The notes: a model not told the origin generated them from the letters alone. Positions 11,850 through 24,137 are shown, counted from the first letter of the stretch. The stretch: DNA of 64,000 nt from Turnera subulata (GCA_028386065.3 JAKUCV010002279.1:83769-147768), one strand, 5' to 3'. Made by a program: numbers and translations.

Positions 11850-12545
11850 ACACAGGAACTTCATGTTCCCCACAAATCCTCACCCATGTTTATGGGTTTA
11901 TGCCATCCGGGGTACACAATGCACAACCTTGTTGGCACCCTTATGAACGAACTATCCATGTTAGAAAAAAAAAAAAAAAACTATCCATATGTGGATATGC
12001 CGCACATGTTTAATTCATATATAGTTTTCTAATTGACATCCCGTAACCAACTTATATTACCGTTATGATTGTAAGGATTGTAAAATACTCTTTTTGCTAG
12101 GATCGACGGCAGTTATACGTTTATAAGTTTAGTTTATATAGAGGATTTAAGGGGTGATACTTTTATTGCATTAGAGGAAGACTTCCCATGTACATCCGCA
12201 GATAACAAACTTAAACAACCATCACGTCACGTGGTTATGCAAAATGAAAACAAGTAGAAAATTAAGGCTAATTCTGCCAACTAATCTGCAGCGCTTAGAT
12301 TCTTCTAAAAGATTTTATTCTTTTTTTTTTATGAAAGATTTATCAACTAATCTTTTCTTGATAAAAGATTTTATTCATTGCATTTGACAGACTATATTGT
12401 CTTCCTCCTGATGGTTTATTTTGAGGAAACATCGAGATACTTCTATATTGATATTTTATTATCCTATCGGTTTAATTACAGTTTGAACTGGAAAGAAAAT
12501 ATTATGGGGGCAACTAACTCATGCGTGGTATATATATGAACTTTT
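11850..12545 (+). repeat. Duplicated intergenic block 3 (copy at about 53625-54395)
   Basis: Shares cttcatgttcc, atcctcacccatgttta, gccatccggggta, gacatcccgtaaccaactta, gatacttttattgcatta and aactcatgcgtggtat with the 53.6-kb copy, in order. This is the longest of the three matching blocks. Confidence 0.85.
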
Positions 12546-12932
12546 TAGGAAGAGAATAATGAGTACATGCATATCAACCAACAATTGTTCACTAGAAAAT
12601 AACACGCCTATTTTTTTCCTTTTAATATATCATAATCTTAAGATGAAATCTACATTTATGGGAGCACGAAATCGGATGCCTCATTACGGATAAGCCTAAA
12701 AGTCCACTGTTTGTTTTTTTTTTTAATGAGAAGAAAATCCATGAGTTTTTTTTTTTGGTGTGAAACTCCATAGGTTATTACCCATAGGTTATTACTTAAT
12801 AACGATAAATTTGCAAATCCATCCTTTAGGATAAGATACGCATGTTCGTAATGTTAAAATTATTTCCGCAGTTGAGCGGATAATGATATATGAATACTGA
12901 CAATCATTCCCAAAGCAGCACACTTTCCCTTA

Positions 12933-13258
12933 TTTTTTTTTGTCGAAGAAAAAAAAAAGGCATCAGTGGTGTCATCATCGCCCCGTCGGTCCAGGCCCCG
13001 GTCAATACCGGTTACATCCTGGCATTAGACCCTCCTCATAGGAGAGACCGCCCAACCGGGGCACCAGCGGACACCCTCACCTGCTACGCGTCATAATACC
13101 GGGGAATCACCGGGCTCAACGGCCAGCACCCCACCGTGTGGAAGGCCATATTCGGCCGCATCACACTATGGGGCTTGACTGGAAGCGCCGGGACTCGAAC
13201 CCGAATCTTAAAGATGGCAGGTTGAAGGCCTTGCCACTGGGCCACCACCCCCAGTGGT
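12933..13258 (-). mobile_element. tRNA-derived SINE, reverse orientation, in the GH17 promoter
   Basis: Reverse complement of the SINE at 6836: box B appears as gggactcgaaccc (about 13191-13203) and box A near 13240. It is flanked by direct repeats actttccctta (12922-12932 and 13259-13269). It differs from the other copy at several sites, for example around 13100. It ends only 34 bp before the TATA box of the glucanase gene. Confidence 0.87.
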
Positions 13259-13291
13259 ACTTTCCCTTAATTTTGAAGTGTAGAAGCTGCC

Positions 13292-13299
13292 TCTATAAA
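13292..13299 (+). promoter_or_regulatory. TATA box of the GH17 gene
   Basis: CTATAAAA about 113 bp upstream of the ATG at 13412. It is the only consensus TATA between the SINE and the start codon. Confidence 0.7.
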
Positions 13300-13411
13300 A
13301 TCAGTCTCGTCACTGTAACCAAAGTCATTATAAACACACACAATACACTCTCAAATATCCTTTCCGTTTCTTTTCTTGAGTAGAAGGAAGAAGGTTTATT
13401 TTCAGAATACC

Positions 13412-14775
13412 ATGCATCGTTCCATATTCTTTGTGATAACAGCTTTGTTAGTACTCACGTACAACACTTTTACTGGTATGCGTCCTGCAATAGCTAGTTT
13501 TTGGGTACTAATTCATTTTTTCATGTTTTGCGAGCAGAAGCATTTCCTATCGAACCAAACACACAGTGTGGTACTAAGCAAAGACAGACAAATGTAGGAT
13601 TTGTAACATTTAAGAGTTGCTATGCATGCAGGGTAGACAATGTGGTACTAACAATGCCAATTCCAAAGGCAGTGATAAATGCCCGAAAACATGCTTTAAA
13701 GAGTTTCTGGAGAGTGTTTAATTTAATCATGCATGTGCTACAAACTCATGAATACCCTGCCCCCTTGTTTACATACTTATCTATTAGTAATAACTATCAA
13801 TTGTTCGTTGCTATGTATGCAGGATCAGCTCAAGGCACCATTGGAGTTAACTATGGCAAGATAGCGGACAACCTTCCTCCTCCTGATAAAGTTATAGCCC
13901 TGTTAAAATCGAAGAACATTGCAAGAATCCGCATATTTGAGCCATATCCCGATGTTTTACAGGCACTACAAGGTTCAGGACTGCAAGTCATAGTAGGGTC
14001 CTTGAACAGTGATCTCCCACAAATAGGCAGCGACCCTGCATTTGCTGCAAAATGGGTTCAAACTAACGTTGCCCCATTTGCATCCACCGTATCCTTTCGA
14101 TGCATATCCCTAGGCAACGAGTTGATTCCCAGTGAATTAGCCCAAACTATACTCCCTGCAATGCAAGGTCTTCAAAGAGCATTAATTGCAGCCAACCTAA
14201 GCATTCCTGTGACCACAACAGTACACCAGGCTGTGCTATCAGCATCTTACCCTCCATCTGCAGGGACTTTGAGTCCTGGTGCAGCCAACTTCCTGGTGCC
14301 TATAGCTCAGTTCTTGAAGGCTAACAACTACCCTCTACTATTCAATGCTTACACCTACTTTCCCTACCGTGATAACCAAAAAGACATCAGGATAGACTAT
14401 GCTCTGAACAACGCCACCGAAGTTGTTGTGAGAGATGGAAATTTAGGCTACACAAATTTGCTTGACGCTTCAGTGGATGCCTTCTATTATGCTCTTGAAA
14501 AAGGTGGAGTTAGTAATCTGGAGGTCATAGTATCCGAAACAGGATGGCCGTCCGCGGGAGGAGATGCACCGGCAACAATTATCAACGCACAAACGTATAA
14601 CCAGAACATGATTAACCGGATGAAGAACAATGTTGGTACTCCAAAGAGCCCAGCAAAGGGACTAGAGACTTACATTTTTGCTCTCTTCGATGAAAACCTC
14701 AAGGCTAGTGGGACAGAACAGCATTTCGGGTTGTTTTATCCTACTATGGAACCGGTTTACCCAATTCAGTTCTAA
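13412..14775 (+). CDS. Glucan endo-1,3-beta-glucosidase (GH17), two exons
   Basis: Exon 1 (13412-13475) encodes the signal peptide MHRSIFFVITALLVLTYNTF. After a 347-bp GT-AG intron, exon 2 (13823-14775) begins in GSAQGTIGVNYG, the usual mature N-terminus of this family, and the intron phase matches. The protein has 338 residues with no X8/CBM43 domain and no clear GPI tail, so secretion to the wall or apoplast is likely. The acid/base glutamate is Glu121 in CISLGNE and the nucleophile is Glu260 in VSETGWPS. FALFDE and HFGLFYP near the end are also family motifs. It should cleave beta-1,3-glucan (callose or fungal wall glucan). The frame is intact. A SINE sits right upstream of its TATA box. 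Confidence 0.95.
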
Positions 14776-14887
14776 GATGAAGATATCAGGTGATGCCAAA
14801 TCCTACAGAATGCATTTAAATAAGAATTTAGGCAAACCCACAGTACTGTTCAACGGACGGACCTACAACTTTTTTCTGGAGGGGTTA

Positions 14888-15266
14888 GACTATCTCCAGT
14901 CCCAGGCTTTATCCGGAGGTTCTATTATTGCCATGTCAGCGCCACATCAACGCCACATCAGACAGAGCCTTCACTTACATTTAGAGCCTCTGATATCGTC
15001 CAATCATACAGGCTCTATTCGGAGGCTCTATTGAGGACCCATATGTATATTATATTATTAATCTTACAAATATAAATTTTATTATATACAAATTAAATAA
15101 TATAATAATAGAGGAAGTAGATAGAGGCGGGCTCTCCCGGTCTCTATTTTTGGAGACGGTCTCTTCTATTCACAGAGCCTCTCCTTTTCCTCTAGTGACG
15201 AGACAGACTCTAAATAGCTGATATGGCAAATAGAGCCCTGTCATGAAGCCCACGCTGGAGATGGTC
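14888..15266. mobile_element. Tourist-like MITE, 379 bp
   Basis: Inverted ends GACTATCTCCAG and GACCATCTCCAG (reverse complement of the right end) continue as an imperfect TIR of about 28 bp. TTA lies on both sides (14885-14887 and 15267-15269), the PIF/Harbinger-type target. No coding capacity. It sits about 110 bp after the glucanase stop codon, so it could be within the 3' UTR. Confidence 0.82.
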
Positions 15267-15269
15267 TTA

Positions 15270-16237
15270 CCGAAGTCCCTATATAAATAATACGCTGTAT
15301 TAAAGTGCTATGCAAAAAGTTGAGATATTCCAGTGTATCTTTCACGTTTCAATAAGGGAATCTATATCCATTTGTCTATTCATTGCCCACTTTATTTCTC
15401 CTAATTAATGAATTTTGGGCCATCGTTCTCTGAGTTAATTAAATGGGTAATCGCAACAATTTAGAGCTTTAATTACAATAAATGGCTAGCTAGAGATGGA
15501 TCATGTACCCCGTACCATGGGAATATTCGAGCACCAATCTTATCTTCCATTCGGAGTCAAAACTTGGTTCTAGTGTTGAAGGGAGAGGTTAAAATGAAAG
15601 AGCTGAAACTTAGTGACAATGAGACTTTTGGTGATAATAATATCTGCAACTTGATGATCATTATGAATGTAGGTCATTTGAATGGAATTGAAATGATCAT
15701 GTAAGTGGTACAAAGTGCAAGTCAATCTCAATATGCTATGTGCGCATGTTGAACAAGATTAATTAAGAGGCATATATTTAGCATTAATATTATCACAGTG
15801 AATCATTGAAGTAGTGGAGAGTGGAAAATGAAACTTCTGAAGAAATGCACATAATTTGAGAATGTGAGCTGCAACAACAGCAAGGGCACAGTAGGTTTTT
15901 CCTTTTAGGGCGAAGCGATATGACAATCACTTATAAAACAACAATAACCACTAATAAATCTAAACAACCACCTTAATCAAAATCATAATAGGCAGAGTGA
16001 GATGTAGTTGACACGATAGGTAAGACTATCGTCAATAGTACCAAAAATATGCCTGAGAGCCTAATAATGAGGCATATAGCTATGAACTGAGATTATATGG
16101 GAAGACTACGATATAATGATATGACATCTCGAAAAAGATGTCCATCATTAAGAAAAAGCTTATTCTTTTAGCAATGAAGGGGTAGACACTAATTTGGCAT
16201 TAGTAACTGGACATGAAAATCAGTAATTAGTAATTAG
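15270..16237. other. Intergenic, nothing recognised
   Basis: A/T-rich DNA between the MITE and the CACTA transposon with no supported gene, repeat or RNA. Confidence 0.6.
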
Positions 16238-16730
16238 CACTACAAGAAACGAGATTGTGCGTGACAATAAATTCTTCATCACAAAAATTCTTGTCACATA
16301 TAGCAATTAGTATGACAAGAATTTTAAATTGTCACACACATAGTTAATATTTGTGACAACAAATTAATATCGGCATTAATTGCTTAATTTGTGTCAAAAC
16401 GTATAATTTTGGTCACTAGAAAAAATTGGTGACGACCAAAATCATAATGCCATAAATAATTTTTCAGTGATAAAATTGTTTTCGTAACAAAAAGTTTCGT
16501 CACTATACATGTATACATGTGTGACAATAAATTTTAACTATCACAAATAGATTCGATATTTGTGATAATTATTTTAATTGCTACTGATTTTTTATTTTTG
16601 TTTCAAAATTATTTTTTTGTCACTATTATTTTAAAAATTTTGTGACAAGCAAGAGGATCATGTCATAAATTATATTTCATTGACAACAAAATAATAATTT
16701 GGGAAGGTGGAAAGGTAGGAACGGTGTATG

Positions 16731-17100
16731 CTTTAAATATTAATTTGGGATTTATTTATTTATTCGAGTATTTATATTTGTGGTAATTGGGTTTTAGTAT
16801 GGTTTTGATGGATTTCCTAGGATTGAAGTCTTCCAATCTACATATGAGTGACCTATAACAAGGAATTTAGACATACTTGAATACTCCTACATATGGAAGG
16901 GGGAAGGAGGGTGTATGCATTATTGTCATTTCTGAAGTTTTGCTTTCCTCTGTTTTAAATACTAATTTGGGATCTATTTGTTTATTCGAGTATTTATATA
17001 TGTGGTAATTGGGTAATTGGGTTTTAGTATGGTTTTGATGGATTTCCTAGGATTGAAATCTTCCAATCGACATATGAGTGACCTATAACAAGGAATTTAT
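16731..17100 (+). repeat. Tandem duplication inside the CACTA element
   Basis: A segment of about 140 bp (16731-16869: taatttgggat, ttattcgagtatttata, gatggatttcctaggattga, catatgagtgacctataac) is repeated at about 16958-17100 with a few differences. Confidence 0.85.
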
Positions 17101-18421
17101 AGGTGATGATTTTGAAATTTATAGGTGATAATTTATTTATACGATGATTTTGAAATTTATCACGAAACAAACGTGAATTATTGCGTGATGATTTTTTCCT
17201 AGGGAATTATTTTGGTTTTTCCATATTCATTATGGCTTCTGGAAGGAAAAAGAGAAAATACTAGATTTGGCTCACCGAACAATAAAGGCAAATAGTTATC
17301 GCAAGAACGATATAAAATAGAAATGAAAGGAATTTTGTGAATATTTTAATTGAAGAAAAAAATTGCAAAATAAATAATATATGTATATAACTTTATTACA
17401 TAAAAATATTTTTTGATATAAACTTCTGTCACGCCCCCGCCTAAACGCGACCGGCTAGGTACCGTGTGCACCCACATTGTGCCACACAAGGCACCCCAAG
17501 GCCTATAACCATCACTATATGGCTAGTCGCCTTTGCCTAGCGGGTTACTAACTAAGAACATGCGCAGCGTGAATGTGAATACCCGACCCAAAATCCCTTG
17601 GGCATATTCACCTAATCCTTTCGCCTTCTTCCTCGGGTCAATCTCATGACATTGGAGTCGCCACCCAAGTTTTATTAAGGACAAAACTTGGGAAAAACCT
17701 TAGTGTGACTCCTTTAGGCTACATGGTCATGGCGAACCAAAGTCATGGGATCGGGGGTTCGTCACAGATAGGAAGGTGTTAGGCACCCATCCGTGTTGGG
17801 TCGAGACTATGTACAATCGTAGAATGCATGTGTGGAAAATAAAGAGAAGGGGAGAAGAAGAGATTTGGCTTGCATCCCGTTGTAAAACTGAGACTACCTA
17901 CGTACCCGAGTGATCGGGGTCAAAGCCACGTAGTTCTAAACATGACACAAATCGACCACTTACATCATCAAAAGCATCAGCATATAATCAACAAAGATCA
18001 ATCAAAAAAAGATTTAGTGTTACCTCTTGTAGCGCTCCTCTAGCTCCTTGCAATGGGTTGAGTTCTACACCCACCTTCTTGCCTCTTCTAAGTTCTATGG
18101 TTGATCCTCCTCTTGACTCCTCCTTGCTGGAATACTGCTAATGCCTCCCACGAAATTCCTCTAGAGTTTCTGCCTAAGGAATGTATTTCTAAGCTTGGAG
18201 AAGTAGAGTTTCTCCAAGCACTCAAGGCTTATAGGTGTGTATGTGAGAAAAGTTTGTGATCCTCTGAAATGTGTGTAAGGGGTCCTATTTATAGTGCTCT
18301 GGGAAGTCTAGGGGCTTGGACTTGCTTAATGATGAAGATTATGCCCGAAAATCTGGTCCAAAACCGCGTAGGATCGAAATTAGAAACAAAATCGGAGATT
18401 TGGGCGAATTTGGGGAGACAT

Positions 18422-18503
18422 GACCGCCGCTGCCGGCGGTCATCTACCGCTTGACCGCCAGTGCCGGCGGTCTTGAGTGGATGACCGCCAGCACCTGGTG
18501 GTC
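18422..18503. repeat. Three GC-rich palindromes in LTR E
   Basis: GACCGCCGCTGCCGGCGGTC (18422-18441), a second copy with loop AGTGCC (18453-18472), and GACCGCC...GGTGGTC (18483-18503). Seven-base stems, spaced 31 and 30 bp, i.e. close to three helical turns. Confidence 0.85.
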
Positions 18504-20711
18504 GCCCCACATGTCACCTGTTCTTTCCATTTTCGAACCCCCAATCCCTCTAATTCAACCCTGATTTGATCTTACCGCGTAAATAACCCCCTAATCAGCC
18601 CAGAATCACTCAATTACTTGATTATCACTCTCTGTAAATCATTCCATAACAGAATGATTACACCTTAATGCCTATTTCATACTAAATCATACCAAAAACC
18701 ACATTTCTACATAAATGATGATTTAGCTCTGATTTTCGTAGAAAATCAGAGCTAAAATTAACTTGCAAGAAATGTGTCAATGGGCTAGGTAAACTCTGGA
18801 AAATCCATTTACTTGGACCCTTAAACCCATTCCTAACCCAAAATAAATCACCTCAATATAATTGGGTTAAAAACAACTAAAAGAGCCCAAGCAATGAAAT
18901 GAAGTATATTTTAATGTAAATAAACCTTATTATATGTTTTATCCTAAGATTAAATCATCTCATTAATCCTAAAGTTTAGATGCACAAAGGTTTAGATTAC
19001 CAAAATACGTCAATTCTACTAAATTAAATTCTTATCATGCCTTGACTCAAAATCAAATCATCTCATTAACCTTAAGTTAAGCATGTTTGGAATCTAATTT
19101 TAGTAAAATATTCGTGGGTCAAATTTGGGTGTTCACAGTGAACGGAAGCAAAATCACAATACAACAAAGGCAATAAAGGATACTAATAAGTATCTAACTC
19201 TTTTGTTAAGCCATAACCATTAATGTTATAAAATTCTTACTACAAGGGGCACTAACTCTTAATCCAAGACATAACCTCTACAGTGTATAAATACAATAAA
19301 ACAATGAAGGAAAATGACTCGGCTATACCCATCGACCTACTGCCTTTACACTCATTCTCACACTTGCAAAGCAAGGGGAGATATAGGGGGTGAGTATAAA
19401 ACTCAGTAAGTAAATGTGCAAACAAGCAATAACCACCCAAAGCATGCAATGCTCAACAAACGTGCTACCAATCAGTAAGGTATCCGGTCCTCCGTGATTA
19501 GGCCCATGGGTAAGCCAAGTGATGTACTCCGGGCCTACTTGCATGTCTTGGCAGCCATGCATACATGCACAACATTATCCCACAGCCCCATGTACGAAGC
19601 ATAACCGAATTAGCCCACAATGTGCATATGGCTTGCTACCGAGGAACACACAGCGCCCTTCGTAGCACCACCCTTTGGCCAAGAGGATCCCACACCGCAA
19701 TGACCCAACCTGTCAATAATACCAAGCGGAAATATCCTCCGCAAGGTTCCATAACCTGTCATGTGGCGCACATCATAAGTGCCCACCAATCTCACGGTAC
19801 TTACAAGCCCCGCTTGCACTACCCACATGATCCATTAGCCAACGATCCACATTAATGCAAATGTATGCAAGTGCAATGCACAGCCCCTTGGGCACAACCA
19901 GCAAGCCAACCATAGGCATAACCATTAGCAAATGCACCATAGGAGCCAACAACAAGCAAACCATGCAATTGGTCCATCTGCCCAGCAAGCACACAATAGC
20001 AACTATCACAAGTACGCATCATCCACCTACCTAGCACTTTGGCACAACCATACCAATCATTCCCTCCCTTTGGAGCCCTTGGGCATCCTGGAATCATAAG
20101 TCCTTGTTACAAACATATAAATTCACATCATAAACTAATCATAGCTAGCATACCATATAAACCACAATCCAATTACACCACACTTATCTTTCCCCAATTC
20201 GGGCAGAAGTTGTCCTGCACCAACAGGAACTTCAACCCGAAATACAAAGCCTTTAAAGGAGGAACCAGCTTCGGGCCTCAGAATAAGAGTTGTAGCCCTA
20301 CCTCTTATCTTTCTAGAGCCACCAAGAACACACAAATTCGAGGTCTATAGCTCCAGATATTCCTTCAACACCAAGACTGGGTCAAGCAGGAGCACTGCTA
20401 CTGGACAGCTGCAGAACAGTCCAATTGCAGAGAGCATAACTCGCCCAGTTCTGCTCCAAATCCCACAAAATCAGTGCCATATGAAAGATATAGATGTTAG
20501 ATATCATTTGGATTTGTTTTCACTCAATTCTAACCGGTGGTTTGGCCGAAATACTCATTTTAATGAGGAAAGGTCATTCTGCCCGAGAGCAGAACCACCC
20601 AAGCCTCTCCTCTCCTCACCTCTTCTTTTCCTCTCTTTCTCCACTCTCTTTTCTCTCCAGCCCTTGACCACGAAATTGACAGATAAGAGTGAGGGAGAGG
20701 TGCTTGCTTCA

Positions 20712-23421
20712 TGTAACAGCCCGGGTAAAATTTTTGATTTTTACCGGGACTGTAAAAGTCTTTTTACCATGATTTACCGTTGAATTAATCTTGGGTAATT
20801 AATTCAAGGTAAATCGGGAGTTGTTTTTCGAAACCAAGAGTTTTCCCGCGCTCGTGATTTTTCCGTGGATTTTTCGGAACTAAGTTGGTATTTTTCGGGT
20901 TTCGGAATTTCTCGAAAAATCACATCGGAAAATAACTAAGGAGGTATCAGTTATTTTCTGGTCCGGACCGGACTCGCCCGTAATGCAGACGAATTTTATT
21001 ATTGGTTCACATGATAAATAGTAATTTTTCCATTATAAAAGAAGGAGGCAGCCGGAGGAGGAGAAGAAGAAGAAAAAAAAAAAAAGAAAGGAGAGAAAAG
21101 GGAGAGGAAAAAGAAAAAGAGAGAAAAAGAAAAAAAGAGAGAAAAAAAAGAAAAGAAAAAGAAAAAAAGAAAAAAAGAGAAAAAGAGAGAAGAGAGGAAA
21201 AAGAAAGAGGGGAAAAAAAATAAATCAGAAAAAATGGAAAAGAAAATAGAAGAAAAGAAAAAAAAATACAGAGGAACAGTAGCCACCCCGGCCTCCCACG
21301 GTTACTGTGCACGCCGACGGGTTCTGGGCCGTGACTCGCCGCACCGCCGTCACCATCGGGCTCGCCGTGCCGACGCGACCCGAACCCAGTCGCCCCCGTC
21401 GCCCTCCGCCGCGAGACACGCCGTGACGCGCCGACGACCCGCGAGCAACCCGGCAGATCTTGCTCCCCGCGCCGCTGACGACGAAGCCGCCAGCCGTCCG
21501 CCTCCTTTCCGCCGCCCGTGGAGTCGCCCTGATGTCGCCGACTCTGCGCCAGCCCTCCCTCGCGTTGCCGTGCCGTCGACCGCCGCTACTGGGTAAAAAC
21601 ACGATTCTTCTGGGCGGGTCGCGGCCGGGTCGCGCCTGGGTTGGGTTGCGATCCGGATTTCCTTTTTCTTTTTTTTTTATAAAACTAATGATAATATATA
21701 TATCTAAATAATTCCTGCTAATTAATTTCTGGAAAAAAAGGGGTAAATATTATTTTGGAAAATTATATGTAATATTCTGGGTTGGGATTTAGAAATATAT
21801 ATATACTTTGGTTCTTCAATTAAGATAATTATATTTTGTTTGTAAATTAATATTATGGTTAGATTTTTAAAAAAAATATATATATACCTTGAAAATAATT
21901 TCTGGAAAATTTATATGCATATTATTTTCCTCTGGAAAATTTTGGTTGTAGAAATTATATGTACTTTGTAAAATTAAGGGTAATTATATTTTGCATTGGA
22001 AAATATTATTACTATATATTTTTAGAAAAGATAAATACTATATAAATATTTTCTGGAAATTATAAATAGGTTATTATTTTTCTGGAAAAATTATAGAGAT
22101 TAATATTTTGTAAAATCATAGTTATTTTATGAAAAATATTTTGAAAAGAGTTTTAATTAAAGTATGGTACCGAAATTATATTCGGAAATACGTACGGTAA
22201 AATATTTTCGATAAAAGATGAAAATAAAGAATATGAACCGGGATGGGATATTATGCAGTTTGGCATCATAGTATACCGATTATGTGCATTTATGTGTATA
22301 TACTGTTTTGTTGGATAGGTTTGGATATCGGGTAGTTTCCCGAGGAGCCGGCGTCGGACCGGTTATTGTTTCCGAAGTTGAGTAATCGGCCAAGGTGAGG
22401 ATGGATTTCCTTCAATATGTGCCTGTATTACTCGGTTATCATGTTTGTTGATTGTTGCACTCTTGTTTGTCACATTTGTTGTGATTATGGTCGGGATGTT
22501 TATCCCATGTTGGTTTTTGGGATGTTTATCCCCGTGTTGATTTTCTGTGTCTTTTGGAATAAGTATAATGGATTAAATAATAAATTATGACAAGGATGTC
22601 GATCCTTGGTATTTTGGATGGGATGTCTATCCCGGTATTTTGTTTAGGGATGTCGATCCCTGTGATTTGATTTTAATGATGGTAATATAATTGTCACGTG
22701 GTAAGTAGTGGTACGACCGGATGGTTTGAGACTGTTTTGTGGTGGCCATGATCTGGGTTACTTGTGATGGGCATGTTGATGCCGGTTTGATTGGGATGTT
22801 GATCCCTGAGTTTGATATTGGGATGTTGATCCCGGGTTCTTTTTGATCTGGCACCAGAAACAGGTTGATAACCTGGTACGACCCTAGCTTATCCGTGACG
22901 GGGCCCGGAAAAGATAAAATTGGGAATTGGTTTTGTTTGAGTCTTTTTGGTCTTGGACCGGTTTTGGATCCAGTCTTTCTGTTTGGTATGTATTTGGCGG
23001 TTTTTGCCTGTTTTTGGACTTGAGTATTTATAGTGTTCATATTGATTGTCTTTCCTTCGTGGGTGAGCACTTCGGACTCACCCCTCACCTGCGGGCTTTC
23101 ATCCCGTAGGATGAGTTATTTGTGGTACAGGTTTGGTGCATTCCAGACAGGCTGCGGCGTTATCCCTTGGACAGGGCTCGGATCCATAGTTTGCATCTAT
23201 GCATACAGTGTTTATGTGAGTTTTATAAGTCTTCCGCTGTGCAATGTTTTTGCTATTATTGGGCCATTGGGCCGGTTTTGTTATTTATGATGTTTCCTGT
23301 TTTGGGCTGTTGAGCCCGGGTTTCAGTTGTATACACTGTATGCTTGGGCTGATTTTGGTTGGGTTGTCACAGTTCCGACACGTGTTTACTGTGTACGGTA
23401 AATACGGGTCGGGGCGTTTCA
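20712..23421 (+). mobile_element. Solo LTR A (TGTAACAGCCCGG type), nested in E
   Basis: A 2,710-bp LTR from TGTAACAGCCCGGG to GGGGCGTTTCA with perfect 5-bp target repeats CTTCA (20707-20711 and 23422-23426). No primer-binding site follows, so it is a solo LTR left by unequal recombination. Internal order: conserved head, a long polypurine tract (about 21030-21270), a GC-rich exon-like block ending in a GT donor at 21593, A/T-rich DNA, a mini-hairpin array (22493-22833), a GTGAG/CTCAC hairpin (23062-23089) and a CTTCCGCTGTGC motif near 23230. The family is that of elements B and C. Confidence 0.92.
22493..22833 (+). repeat. Mini-hairpin array in LTR A
   Basis: Eight short inverted repeats with 4-nt loops of form GTYK: GGGAT/ATCCC at 22493, 22519, 22620, 22793 and 22820; CAAGGAT/ATCCTTG at 22591; AGGGAT/ATCCCT at 22646; GGCAT/ATGCC at 22770. 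Stem changes occur on both arms together. Confidence 0.9.
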
Positions 23422-24137
23422 CTTCACCTCTTAAGGCCTGCCCAAGTAGGTGAGTCATCAGCCCACTTGCCGCTTCTTCCTCTTCAGGTGCCACATGCAC
23501 CAAAATGCCACCTCGTGCTTATCCATGGCCAATTGGCCCGTGCCACACAAGATGCTAGCTTGTACACCCAAAGCCACCAGCACCTTATTCCCGAGCCACT
23601 TGGGTAACTCTGATTGGTCGGTTTAGCCAATCACGAGTTTATACATTATCGGGTCCAATTGTGCACAGCCAACGGGTATCTTATTTGGGCAATTATGCCT
23701 CCAATGCACTAATTGCACCTAATCAATATATTACCAACATAATCCAACCTTTATCAACCGATTATATAGGTCGAGTACTCGGTAACCCTAAACAGGCCAT
23801 CCGTGCCATCGGGTTACAACAAACCCATTTGTGCACACTAGGCCAAACCAATGTACACCATTATCCTTAATCCGACACTAGCACATGTTACTGAGCCCAA
23901 ACCAATACTAACTTGTACATCACGAATATTAACGTTACCTAGAAACTCCCGAATACACGATTCAATTAACATGAATGTCCCCCAAGGACAAGTAACACCC
24001 GACTATCGTCATATGAGTGTCCCTCTAGGCACCTGGGTGTACTTGAGGTATCACAACTTCATATAAAAAGAGGTGAAGAATACAAAGTAAAAAAAAAATA
24101 AGTAAATAAGTAGGAAATTATGTATAAAATATAATTA

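Larger units (their letters stand above)
10596..12932. other. Dof 3' flank and Dof-GH17 intergenic DNA
   Basis: The 3' UTR of the Dof gene probably extends a few hundred bases. The rest is A/T-rich and without genes. Three blocks within it recur, diverged, at 45.9-54.4 kb (see the block entries). Confidence 0.6.
17427..24055 (-). mobile_element. Solo LTR E (minus), interrupted by LTR A
   Basis: Begins TGTCACGCCCC and ends GGTATCACA (TGT...ACA), flanked by the 5-bp repeat ACTTC (17422-17426 and 24056-24060). Subtracting LTR A and its duplicated target leaves about 3.9 kb. No gag or pol motifs are visible. The minus orientation is suggested by a TGAG/CTCACCCC motif (19387-19405) that matches, reversed, the 3' region of the other LTRs. 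It also carries three GC-rich hairpins near 18422. It could in principle be a small complete element rather than a solo LTR. Confidence 0.7.

Noticed and set aside
13501..13822. Long N-terminal extension of the glucanase frame
   Set aside because: It is intron sequence that happens to stay open; the signal-peptide exon at 13412 and a phase-matched GT-AG intron give the expected family N-terminus.
17427..19137. A shorter LTR ending at TTCACA 19137
   Set aside because: Flanks ACTTC and GTGAA do not match, whereas the end at 24055 is followed by ACTTC.
21002..21290. Lys/Arg/Glu-rich and Phe/Ser-rich ORFs in purine tracts (also 27741-28086, 29359-29892, 35186-35483, 42337-42683)
   Set aside because: Low-complexity translation of LTR polypurine or polypyrimidine tracts; frames are open only because of composition.
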